DNA of 37,418 bases from Bacillota bacterium (GTDB taxonomy: Bacteria > Bacillota > UBA4882 > UBA8346), in the NCBI GenBank assembly GCA_023401925.1, contig JAEXDA010000059.1, forward strand, positions 1 through 37,418, read 5' to 3'. The translations under genes and the position numbers were made by a program. The number at the start of each line of letters is the position of its first letter. Position 1 is the stretch's first letter. Positions 25,775 to 33,605 of the stretch are shown piece by piece. Under the pieces are notes generated by a model. The model was given only the letters and a program-made list of their open reading frames with translations, made no database searches and was not told the DNA's origin.

Positions 25775-27460
25775 ATGTTGAAAAGAAATTTTCGAAAAAG
25801 CTCTTTGAAAGCATTGTTTTTTGCGATTATACTTGTAAGTTCCCTTCCCTTCATGCCGGTATACGCGGCAGACACTATCACTGTGGACTGTAGTAGCGTG
25901 TTAAGGAGCGCGACCCATTGCGCCAACGGTTCCCTTTATGGAGTCACCGACACCAAACCGGCGGATATTGAAGGCCTGGTAACCCCGCTTCATCCGGCTG
26001 TCTTTAGGAATCCAGCCCGTGGCAGCTCAGGCAACCAGCATGCCTTTGGCGCTGCCATACCGACTGCGGGAAGGCTTGCCGGAACCGGCGCCTTGATTTC
26101 GGTTGATCTGGCGGATATGCTTCCCAATTGGCCCTATACATGGCCGGGTATGACCAGTTGGCTCAGTCAGGTAACTTCCTTTATAACCGACAAGAAGGCA
26201 TCCGGCTACACCAACTGGTATGGTATTGAACCATGGAACGAGCCCGACGGCACTTGGAGCTCTTCTAACGGAGACTTTAATAGCTACTTATGGAAGCAGA
26301 CTTATGATACGATTCGCGCCAATGATTCCAGTTTCAAAATTGTGGGACCTTGCTATAGTTATTACAATCACAATACCATGAGTACCTTCTTAAGCTACTG
26401 CAAAGCCAACAGGTGTCTTCCCGATATCATCAGTTGGCATGAGCTTAGTGGGATCTCGGGCGTAGCCAGTCATTTACAAGACTACCGGGCACTGGAAACT
26501 TCTCTCGGAATAAGCGCCTTGCCTATCAGCATCAATGAATACTGCGACGCTACCCATAGTCTTGAAGGGCAACCCGGATCGCTGGGAAATTTTATTGGAA
26601 AATTCGAACGTTACAAGGTTGACAGCGCCTTAATATCCTGGTGGTATAATGCATATCCCGGTAGGTTGGGGAGTCTTCTTGCTACCGATACTCAAAAGGG
26701 CGCCGGCTGGTATTTCATGAACTGGTATGGATCAATGACCGGCAATATGGTCAATGTCTCAATCTCAAATGAGTCCAGCGCCAATATGGATGGAGCCGCC
26801 TGTGTGGATTCGACCGGCAAATCCATCAGTTGTATTTTGGGCGGAGCCAATAGCGGTACTGTGGATGTCACCATCAAAAATATACCTTCCTTTATTGGAT
26901 CGACTGCAAAGGTTATGCTTCAAAAGGTTGACTGGACAAGCAAAGACACCGTTTGCAGCGGGACCACCACCCTATCAACTTCGACTTACACCGTGTCCAA
27001 CAGTCAGATTACCGTAACCATGACCGGCTGCAACGCCAGTTCAGGATACCGCATCTATATTACCCCGGGCGCGGTTAACGGTACAAGCTATGAGGCTGAA
27101 AGCGGAACGCTTTCCAATGGAGCGGTAGCGCAAAGCAAAAGTTTCTGTTCGGGTGGCTACAATGTCGGATACCTCGGCGGATCATCCAACGGAACAGTCG
27201 TGATAAGCAATGTCAGTGTTTCAACGGCCGGTACTCATACGATGACCATTTACTATGTTTCATCGGAAAACCGTACGGTATATGTGACTCCAAACAGCGG
27301 CTCATGGTTCGGGGTGTCATGTCCGGGCACAGGAAATTGGAGCACGGTAAGTTCGATAACAACCAATGTTACCTTGAATGCCGGGAGTAATACCATCAAA
27401 TTGGACAACGGTTCCGGGACAACCTATGCGCCGGATATTGATAAAATCATCGTCAATTAA
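25775..27460 (+). CDS. Secreted glycoside hydrolase (clan GH-A-like) with C-terminal CBM35/CBM6-type domain
   Basis: About 561 residues. A signal peptide (MLKRNFRKSS..MPVYAA) precedes a barrel of about 300 residues: WYGIEPWNEPDG carries the expected acid/base glutamate and PISINEYCDATH the expected nucleophile, the two-glutamate pattern of clan GH-A (GH39-like order). A beta-sandwich follows, then a C-terminal module of about 125 residues beginning YEAESGTLSNGAV and ending APDIDKIIVN, typical of CBM35/CBM6. The start is the ATG at 25775 after AAGGAGGAACC. I cannot assign a GH family or substrate; pectin side chains fit the neighbourhood. It probably feeds oligosaccharides to the importer. Confidence 0.75.
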   Translation: MLKRNFRKSSLKALFFAIILVSSLPFMPVYAADTITVDCSSVLRSATHCANGSLYGVTDTKPADIEGLVTPLHPAVFRNPARGSSGNQHAFGAAIPTAGRLAGTGALISVDLADMLPNWPYTWPGMTSWLSQVTSFITDKKASGYTNWYGIEPWNEPDGTWSSSNGDFNSYLWKQTYDTIRANDSSFKIVGPCYSYYNHNTMSTFLSYCKANRCLPDIISWHELSGISGVASHLQDYRALETSLGISALPISINEYCDATHSLEGQPGSLGNFIGKFERYKVDSALISWWYNAYPGRLGSLLATDTQKGAGWYFMNWYGSMTGNMVNVSISNESSANMDGAACVDSTGKSISCILGGANSGTVDVTIKNIPSFIGSTAKVMLQKVDWTSKDTVCSGTTTLSTSTYTVSNSQITVTMTGCNASSGYRIYITPGAVNGTSYEAESGTLSNGAVAQSKSFCSGGYNVGYLGGSSNGTVVISNVSVSTAGTHTMTIYYVSSENRTVYVTPNSGSWFGVSCPGTGNWSTVSSITTNVTLNAGSNTIKLDNGSGTTYAPDIDKIIVN

Positions 27461-27533
27461 TCTCCGGGATAATTCAGGGATGACCAAGCCGGCGTTCTAT
27501 CGCCTGTCCCGTTCTTAAAAGCCTCAAAACCCA

Positions 27534-27574
27534 ACCCCCTCTGCCCGCGATGAACGGCAGACGGGGTTTTATTC
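27534..27574 (+). terminator. Intrinsic terminator after the secreted glycosidase
   Basis: CCCC.TCTGCC pairs with GGCAGA.GGGG around CGCGATGAAC, followed by TTTTATT. It lies 75 bases after the glycosidase stop and ends that transcription unit before the pectinesterase gene. Confidence 0.8.
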
Positions 27575-27648
27575 TCTATACCCTTCTTACGAAAAATTCC
27601 GTTCATTTCATTCGATATATGATACAATAGTAGTATGAGGTGACTGAT

Positions 27649-28644
27649 TTGATAATCGTCGCATCGGATGGTTCCGGAGACTTTACCGCTCTCCAGTCGG
27701 CTATTGACGCCGTTCCTTACGGTCACGCCCGAGAAACCGTCCTTCATATTAAAAATGGGATTTATAAACAGAAAATCAAAATCGACAAACCCGAGATTCA
27801 TCTCATTGGCGAAGACGCCGCTAAAACCATCCTCACCTATGATGATTATGCCAAAAAGCTCTTACCAAGCGGCGAACCCATGAATACCTTCAATTCCTAT
27901 AGCGTATACGTGGGTGCCCCTGACTTCACCGCCGAAAATATCACTTTTGAAAATTCCGCCGGCGATGGGGAAATCGTCGGTCAGGCCGTGGCCGTCTATG
28001 TCGATGCCGATCGGGCCTTTTTTAAAAATTGCCGTTTTCTAGGCTGTCAGGACACTTTATTTACCGGACCTTTGCCGAAGCATCCCACCCCGCTGGGCCT
28101 TAATGTGCAGCATCCCACGCTCGGATCGGGGGCTGAAGAATATCTGGGCATCATTCGCCAATACTATCAAGATTGTTTCATCCAAGGCGATATCGATTTT
28201 ATTTTCGGTTCCGCCACTGCCGTATTTAATCGTTGCGAAATATCCTCCAATAATCGGAATCAACCTGTAAACGGTTACATTACCGCCGGATCGACTTCAT
28301 CCCCCGTCCCTTTCGGTTACGTTTTTATGGATTGCACGCTTACCGGCAAAGCCGCCCCTCAAACCGTTTACCTGGGCAGGCCCTGGCGGGATCATGCCAA
28401 AGTGGCTTTCTTGAATTGCCGGATGGGACCGCATATCATTGGCGCGGGTTGGCATAACTGGGATAAACCGGAGCGCGAGAAGACCGTTACTTACGTTGAA
28501 TATGGCAGTACCGGCCCCGGAGCCGCTCCCGGCCAAAGAGTTCCCTGGGCGAAAACTCCGACAACGGAGGAACTCAAATACTATACTTTATCCAATATTC
28601 TTAGCGGGCCCGATCAATGGGAGCCCTACAATCAATCAAATTGA
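27649..28644 (+). CDS. Pectinesterase (carbohydrate esterase family 8), cytoplasmic
   Basis: About 331 residues of a right-handed beta-helix pectin methylesterase, which removes methyl groups from homogalacturonan. Family motifs in order: VASDGSGDFTALQSAIDAVP, GQAVAVYVDADRAFF, the oxyanion region FLGCQDTLFT, catalytic GDIDFIFGSATAVF and the arginine motif YLGRPWRDHAKVAF. No signal peptide is present, so it should act inside the cell on imported oligomers. I prefer the TTG at 27649 because GAGG precedes it; GTG at 27640 overlaps that site. A TACAAT about 20 bases upstream may be a -10 box, but no good -35 was found. Cotranscribed with the next gene. Confidence 0.92.
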   Translation: MIIVASDGSGDFTALQSAIDAVPYGHARETVLHIKNGIYKQKIKIDKPEIHLIGEDAAKTILTYDDYAKKLLPSGEPMNTFNSYSVYVGAPDFTAENITFENSAGDGEIVGQAVAVYVDADRAFFKNCRFLGCQDTLFTGPLPKHPTPLGLNVQHPTLGSGAEEYLGIIRQYYQDCFIQGDIDFIFGSATAVFNRCEISSNNRNQPVNGYITAGSTSSPVPFGYVFMDCTLTGKAAPQTVYLGRPWRDHAKVAFLNCRMGPHIIGAGWHNWDKPEREKTVTYVEYGSTGPGAAPGQRVPWAKTPTTEELKYYTLSNILSGPDQWEPYNQSN

Positions 28645-28653
28645 GGTGGTTTT

Positions 28654-29490
28654 ATGTTTATCGGTGTACGCGCTCACGATTTCGGCAAGTCCGGCGCGGA
28701 GGATTTGGCGGCAAAAATATCGGCGAAAGGGTTTACCAGTATTCAACTGGCGTTATCCAAAGCAATCGAGGGTATTGATACCGGTTTTAACCGTCTTAGT
28801 CCGGGGCTTGCCCATTATATCGGGAACACTTTCGCCCGATGCAATATTCAAATCGCCGTTCTGGGATGTTATATCAATCCGATTCATCCGGAGCCCCAAA
28901 GCCGCCAGAACTCCTTAGGACGGTTCAAGGAGCATCTCCGTTATGCCCGGGATTTCGGTTGCAGTATCGTGGGCACCGAAACCGGTTCCCTCAACGCCGA
29001 TTGTTCTTATCACCCCGGGAACGACTCTCGGGAGACATTTCAACAGATAACCCAAAGTATTGCCGAGCTGGTGGCAGAGGCCGAGAACTTTGGAGTCATG
29101 GTTGGAGTGGAAGCCGTGACCAGCCACACCATATCCAATACCGCCAAAATGCGTGCGCTCATTGATTCCATCCAATCCAACAACCTGCAAGTGATCTTTG
29201 ATCCGGTAAATTTGCTGGAACATGACAATTATCAAGATCAGGACGGGATTATCCAATCGGCCTTTGATCTTTTCGGGGATCGGATTGTCCTGCTTCATGC
29301 CAAAGACTTTGTAATCCAGGACGGCCAAAAACAAATTGTTCCTCCCGGCAAGGGTCTGCTTCATTATGATTCCTTGCTGAAATTGCTGAAAACCTATAAA
29401 CCCTACGTCAATATTACCCTGGAAGACAATCGCCCGGAAACCATGTTACAAAGCGCCGAATACATCAAGACGGTTTATCAAAACGTTTGA
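28654..29490 (+). CDS. Sugar phosphate isomerase/epimerase (xylose isomerase-like TIM barrel)
   Basis: 278 residues of the AP-endonuclease-2/xylose-isomerase-like superfamily. Probable metal ligands are the glutamate in VMVGVEAVTSHT, the aspartate in VIFDPVNLL, the histidine in VLLHAKDF and the glutamate in ITLEDNRP, the order expected for isomerases or epimerases of this fold. It starts nine bases after the pectinesterase with GAGGTGG, so it is in the same operon and may process sugar (acids) freed from pectin. The exact substrate is unknown. Confidence 0.8.
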   Translation: MFIGVRAHDFGKSGAEDLAAKISAKGFTSIQLALSKAIEGIDTGFNRLSPGLAHYIGNTFARCNIQIAVLGCYINPIHPEPQSRQNSLGRFKEHLRYARDFGCSIVGTETGSLNADCSYHPGNDSRETFQQITQSIAELVAEAENFGVMVGVEAVTSHTISNTAKMRALIDSIQSNNLQVIFDPVNLLEHDNYQDQDGIIQSAFDLFGDRIVLLHAKDFVIQDGQKQIVPPGKGLLHYDSLLKLLKTYKPYVNITLEDNRPETMLQSAEYIKTVYQNV

Positions 29491-29555
29491 AGGTTACCGC
29501 TTAGAAAAATGCTTTCAACCTAGACTCTTCGGATCATTTTGTAGGCCGCCGTCGA

Positions 29556-29661
29556 ACAGCCACTCTGGCGGTATTTTCCCGCGCATTGATGCGCGACTTC
29601 GTTGCCATCGGCTAGCCAGCTAGCCGCGCAAAGCCAGGGTGGATGGCTATTCAGAAAATAC
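29556..29661 (-). other. Compact inverted-repeat block that can form a pseudoknot with two hairpins
   Basis: On the minus strand the order is GTATTTTC, then AGCCA..CTGGC, hairpin CGGCTAGC-TG-GCTAGCCG, hairpin CGCGCAT-CA-ATGCGCG, then GAAAATAC, then GCCAG..TGGCT. The first pairs with the fifth and the second with the sixth, which are crossing helices (8 bp and 10 bp). No open reading frame explains it. It lies in the 499-base gap between the isomerase and MATE genes. Whether it is RNA or a DNA palindrome (for example a transposon end) is open. Confidence 0.45.
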
Positions 29662-29675
29662 TTTTAAAACCTATT

Positions 29676-29905
29676 CTCCCGCTGAGGCGCAGGGACGCGG
29701 AGAAAAGCTTATAATCATATTGATTCATGCTCTTTAACTCTGCGCCTGCGAGGCTGTCTAAAAAGCAATTCAAAATCAATAAGAAATACAATATATATCG
29801 CGTACACACGCGACTTCATCGAATGGTTTGACTTCAATATATTGTATTTCTTTATCGTTACAATTTACTTTTGGGACAGCCCCGACGCCTTTGCGCGAGA
29901 TTATT
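29676..29905. repeat. Second copy of the GCGCAG/CTCTGCGCC palindromic repeat, split by a MITE
   Basis: GCTGAGGCGCAGGGACGCGG and CTCTGCGCC are imperfect inverted arms around an AT-rich centre. The right arm is interrupted after CTCTGCGCC by the 134-bp MITE and resumes as GCCTTTGCGCGAG. A relative lies in the yaaO-csfB gap (5174-5255). The order of events is clear: the repeat came first, the MITE later. Confidence 0.55.
29750..29883. mobile_element. 134-bp MITE, copy 1
   Basis: Ends are GAGGCTGTCTAAAAAG and GGGGCTGTCCCAAAAG (reverse complement of the right end). An inner pair of exact 16-base arms (AAGAAATACAATATAT and its complement) lets almost the whole element fold on itself. Copy 2 at 33384-33517 has the same length with about seven differences. 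CGCC flanks the element (left 29743-29746, right just after CCCGA), a possible 4-bp target duplication if the ends extend a few bases outward. No transposase in the window; the ends recall those of IS families with GGGCTGT termini. Confidence 0.8.
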
Positions 29906-29989
29906 CCCTTTGGCATCTCTGCTTTATTTTCATTCTTTAATGTGCCCCGGCTAACCGGGATGGGCGGCTATCTAGCAGATAACCAATCT

Positions 29990-31393
29990 TCACTCTTGGA
30001 TTGCCATCCTATGATTGTGAAATGGGTGAACTACGTTATTAATCCAACGTTTAGAAAGGAAGCGCATGAGACAAAGGATAAATTTAAATAATTCTTGCAT
30101 GGTGATGAATGCAAATACCCAGGCGAGCGACATTTTCCAAACCGTCTGACCGATATAGGCAAGTGGCAATCCAATCCCATAGACTGCGACCAAATCCATG
30201 ATTAGACAAAACATCGTATCGCCCCCACCCCTAAGAACACCCACCACTGCCACCATATTAAAAACAACCAATGGTGTAAAGAGGGCAAAAACCAGAAGCA
30301 TCGCTTCCGACTGTTGCAATACATAAGGGGATACTTTATAGGGGGAAAGTATCCATTGACATCCAAGCCCCATTAAGCCGCCCATTACAACACCGGCCAC
30401 ACTGGTGATGGCTAGCAGCCTTCCGGCATATTGAAATGCTTGTTTCTCATCGCCGGCACCGATTTGATGTCCCACCATCACTAAACAAGCACTGGCAATC
30501 CCGTTGAAAAGTACAAAGGCCAATTGCCGTACAGTGGTGACGATATTAACCGCAGCCACAACTTCGGTCCCCATTTTAGCATATATCACCATATAAAGAG
30601 TGGTTCCGATCGCCCAAATTACATCTTTAACAACTACCGTTCCGGTAGTATTGAAAAACCGCTTCACCATCACCGGAGATATGTCCGTCAGTTCGGAGAA
30701 CTTGGCCGCGACAACATAACGGTGATAATAAGATACGGATAGCAAGAGAATGAGTTCCACTAAACGCGCGATTAATGTAGCAATGGCTGAACCTTCAACA
30801 CCAAGCCTCGGGAAACCGCAACGTCCAAAGATGAGGAGGTAATTTAAAATGGTATTAACCAAAAGGGCGACCGCATTCACCATCATGGGGAGTCTGACTT
30901 CCCCGGAGCTTCGAAGGACCGCTGCATAACAAGAGGTCGTGGCGATTAAAAGGTAGCTGAAAGAAGTCAGTTTCAAAAACCGTCCACCCAAATGGATGAC
31001 TGCCGGATCGTCGGAAAAGAATCTGATGATCGTTTGGGACTGTGAAAATCCAACCAGAAAAAAGATCAACGCCGATGCCACACTCATCATCAAACTGAGC
31101 CCCAATATTCTCCGGATATTCCGGATATCCTTGGCGCCCCAAAATTGAGCTGCAAAGATAGAGGCCCCGCCTCCGATTCCTAATAGAAAAAGCAGTAATA
31201 TAAAATAGATTTGGTTTGCCAATCCCACCGCTGCCAGCTCCGTCGCACCCAACTGACCCACCATGACATTGTCCATCAAATTCAAGGATGCTGCAAAAAA
31301 ATATTGCAGTGTTACGGGAACGGCCAGTTTTAAAAAAGCTTGATAAAAATTCCGATCGTTAAAGATTCCCTGAAGTATCGTCGCCACTTCCAT
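29990..31393 (-). CDS. MATE-family efflux transporter
   Basis: 467 residues with about twelve membrane segments in two related halves. It shows the N-terminal PVTLQYFFAASLNLMDNVMVGQLGATELAAVGLANQ signature region and VNIVTTVRQLAFVLFNGIASACLVMVGHQIGAG in the second half. MATE proteins export cationic compounds with Na+ or H+; the substrate here is unknown. It starts 20 bases after the stop of the large unknown gene upstream, so the two are probably cotranscribed. The C-terminus runs close to the repeat-rich gap, and the last residues (VVHPFHNHRMAIQE) look extended. Confidence 0.9.
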   Translation of the reverse strand: MEVATILQGIFNDRNFYQAFLKLAVPVTLQYFFAASLNLMDNVMVGQLGATELAAVGLANQIYFILLLFLLGIGGGASIFAAQFWGAKDIRNIRRILGLSLMMSVASALIFFLVGFSQSQTIIRFFSDDPAVIHLGGRFLKLTSFSYLLIATTSCYAAVLRSSGEVRLPMMVNAVALLVNTILNYLLIFGRCGFPRLGVEGSAIATLIARLVELILLLSVSYYHRYVVAAKFSELTDISPVMVKRFFNTTGTVVVKDVIWAIGTTLYMVIYAKMGTEVVAAVNIVTTVRQLAFVLFNGIASACLVMVGHQIGAGDEKQAFQYAGRLLAITSVAGVVMGGLMGLGCQWILSPYKVSPYVLQQSEAMLLVFALFTPLVVFNMVAVVGVLRGGGDTMFCLIMDLVAVYGIGLPLAYIGQTVWKMSLAWVFAFITMQELFKFILCLMRFLSKRWINNVVHPFHNHRMAIQE

Positions 31394-31413
31394 CCAATTA
31401 AAAAAGTTACGGG

Positions 31414-33126
31414 TTAATCCATGATCCGATATCGAAATACCCGGTATGAGGCCGGCGCCATCTTGAGTTTAAAATGATTGGACTCTTCCTGCTCCCATCC
31501 GTGAAACTCTTTCATAATCGGTTGAACGCCAATCTCCTTCAGTTCAACTCTCCGGCCGTGAATTACAATTCGGCAATCACTATGATAAGGTAAAAATGAT
31601 TCCACAATGAAGGTACAGTTATCATATAAAAAGAGAGCGATGTGACCCGGGCCTTCCAGTCTGACAGGCATTTCGGCCATGATGATCCCACGAATCCGAT
31701 CCAGTATGGGTGCGGGAATGGCATAAAGATCTCCATAATTTTCCGGAATGGTTAACACGTACAGGATTCCCCCGCCGTATCTGGTTTTCAACAAAATAGG
31801 GTAATTTTTAGATTCGGCAAATGCCACAATCAACGGAACGCAATCATTGGTGGCGAACTCAATTTGGGGTATTAAAATAGGCCGCGCCGCGCTGACGTAA
31901 TTTTCAAAAGAACAATCATGCATCGGATATCCGTATTGAGCCACCATTACTTTTCGATCGGTGACGGTTATCTCTGCAATATCATCAAATCCCCGCTTTT
32001 TCAATGCCTTTAATAAACCGGAAGTCATTACAACTTTTTTACCTGCGCATAGTCTCTCTTTCAGCCTCTCCACAATCAACGGGTCTTCTTTGGCGCTTTC
32101 CGTTAAAAGGACCCACTCTTTCTCGGCAAGTCGGGGTTCGGGTTCTAGCGACAGCCCCAACATTCCCAAATATCCGAAAAGATAGTTTTCACCCGAAGAA
32201 TGATACGGTTTATAGCAAGATATCCCCATTGGATTTCCAAGTTCACCCAAAATCTTATCCACCCGCTCAAAAACAAATCCGGCCAAAGGCACAAAAATAG
32301 GATTTTTCCGTAAAAGTAAGCCTAGACAAAATAAAGTCACTTCTTTGGCCTTTGAAAAAAGTGTCAAATAACCTTGCTCCGCATAAGAACTCATATTATA
32401 CATGCAGTCAAAGGTATCGAACCAGCCTCCGCCATTAGCGCCCGGTTTGACGTTTTCCAAATAACGCATCAGAAAATAACTTTGGTATCGTTGCAAATCC
32501 TGCTGAGTATACTGGGGATCCCGGGTCTCGGTTCCAGTATAAATCCCATCAAATACCAACGGCTCTTCCTGCAAGTTATACCCGGTATTTTGATACTCAT
32601 CATACCAGTTGGGATACTTGATAATCAAATTTACCTTGGGGTTGACCCCTTTGGCTGTCTTGATCACAATCTCCGTCGCTACCCGCTGTAACAATTCCAT
32701 CCGGAAATCAGACCAATTCCGTTCGCCTTTCGCTTGAATGCAGGATTCACATTTGCAGTTCGTAAAAAAGAAATCATCCAATATGATTTCATCAAATAGT
32801 TCTGCCGTAAACGCTACCACCTGTCGCAGAAATTCCCGGTGCTCCTGCTTGGTATAACAAAATGTCAGGAATCCCTCTTGATTGGAGATATCTGTGGTAA
32901 TCCCCGCCGATGTCTTGATCCCTTTTTGAAGAAAATAATCCTTAACCTTTTGGATTTTATCGTGGCTTATCAAGTTGCCGCTCCGGTAGGTTTCCAAATA
33001 AACTTTATCGATCATCATATGTTTTTCAATCAAATCGAATTCTTGGTCAAATTCCGGATGATCGGCGATGGCTTCCACATCCCGAACCGTACAATAAATC
33101 GCGGTCGTAAAATTCTTATACCCCAT
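31414..33126 (-). CDS. Unrecognised 570-residue protein, possibly a TIM-barrel glycoside hydrolase-like enzyme
   Basis: I do not recognise a named family. The N-terminal 300 residues look barrel-like: AIYCTVRDVEAIADHPEF, FDEIILDDFFFTNCKCESC (acidic strand end plus CxC..C), VNLIIKYPNWYDEYQ, and NGGGWFDTFDCMYN. A region like glutamine-amidotransferase or beta-galactosidase trimerisation domains (VVMTSGLLKAL..GGGILYVLTIPENYGD) and a small beta domain end it. No signal peptide. The open frame extends to 33357, but AGAGGAAG before the ATG at 33126 marks the start. Upstream lie an operator-like palindrome and a MITE. Cotranscribed with the MATE gene. Confidence 0.7.
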   Translation of the reverse strand: MGYKNFTTAIYCTVRDVEAIADHPEFDQEFDLIEKHMMIDKVYLETYRSGNLISHDKIQKVKDYFLQKGIKTSAGITTDISNQEGFLTFCYTKQEHREFLRQVVAFTAELFDEIILDDFFFTNCKCESCIQAKGERNWSDFRMELLQRVATEIVIKTAKGVNPKVNLIIKYPNWYDEYQNTGYNLQEEPLVFDGIYTGTETRDPQYTQQDLQRYQSYFLMRYLENVKPGANGGGWFDTFDCMYNMSSYAEQGYLTLFSKAKEVTLFCLGLLLRKNPIFVPLAGFVFERVDKILGELGNPMGISCYKPYHSSGENYLFGYLGMLGLSLEPEPRLAEKEWVLLTESAKEDPLIVERLKERLCAGKKVVMTSGLLKALKKRGFDDIAEITVTDRKVMVAQYGYPMHDCSFENYVSAARPILIPQIEFATNDCVPLIVAFAESKNYPILLKTRYGGGILYVLTIPENYGDLYAIPAPILDRIRGIIMAEMPVRLEGPGHIALFLYDNCTFIVESFLPYHSDCRIVIHGRRVELKEIGVQPIMKEFHGWEQEESNHFKLKMAPASYRVFRYRIMD

Positions 33127-33275
33127 CTTTAGCTCTTCCTCTCGATCCATTTGATTACAGCTTTCTTTATGAGTCTCATTCATTTCTGTTGCAGAATTAT
33201 CGGCTATAGCTCCCAAATAATTTTCCATGGATATCATTATAAAGTTTTTCATCCATTGTATCTCGCCAAAGATTG

Positions 33276-33289
33276 CGAAAACGTTCTCG
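33276..33289. promoter_or_regulatory. LacI/CcpA-type operator-like palindrome
   Basis: CGAAAACGTTCTCG agrees with the LacI-family/cre pattern (TGWAARCGYTTWCA) at 11 of 14 positions and is nearly symmetric around ACGT. It lies 150 bases ahead of the chosen start of the 570-residue protein, within its leader. It suggests catabolite or sugar-responsive repression; no LacI-type gene is in the window. Confidence 0.4.
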
Positions 33290-33383
33290 AATTTTGCTGC
33301 TTTTAAATTTGTTTTCTCTTTATGAAATGAAAAAAGGCTGCTGATTGCCGACATCACAAATTACAGTTCTCTTTTATTGCTAT

Positions 33384-33517
33384 GAGGCTGTCTAAAAAGT
33401 AATTCAACATCCATAAGAAATACAATATATATCGCGTACATACGCGACTTCATCGAGTGGTTTGACTTCAATATATTGTATTTCTTTATCGTTAAAATTT
33501 ACTTTCGGGACAGCCCC
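33384..33517. mobile_element. 134-bp MITE, copy 2
   Basis: Same length and orientation as copy 1 (29750-29883), about 95% identical: seven substitutions, all outside the exact 16-base inner arms. It has the same ends GAGGCTGTC and GACAGCCCC. It stands between the promoter region of the 570-residue protein gene and the AraC gene terminator. No clear target duplication is seen. Confidence 0.82.
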
Positions 33518-33534
33518 GACAGCTTTTCAAACCT

Positions 33535-33567
33535 AACAAAACCCTGTCCGGCTGACAGGGTTTTGTT
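33535..33567 (-). terminator. Strong bidirectional intrinsic terminator after the AraC gene
   Basis: AACAAAACCCTGTC and GACAGGGTTTTGTT form a perfect 14-bp stem with a 5-base loop, 39 bases beyond the AraC stop on the minus strand. A/T runs on both sides would let it work in either direction. Confidence 0.9.
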
Positions 33568-33605
33568 GGTCTCAACTACAGTATTTGGCCTGTGGCGGTT
33601 GAGTT

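Noticed and set aside
29491..29989. Small protein genes between the isomerase and MATE genes
   Set aside because: The gap is filled by inverted repeats and a MITE; the only frame there (29828-30091) overlaps the MITE and the 3' end of the MATE gene.
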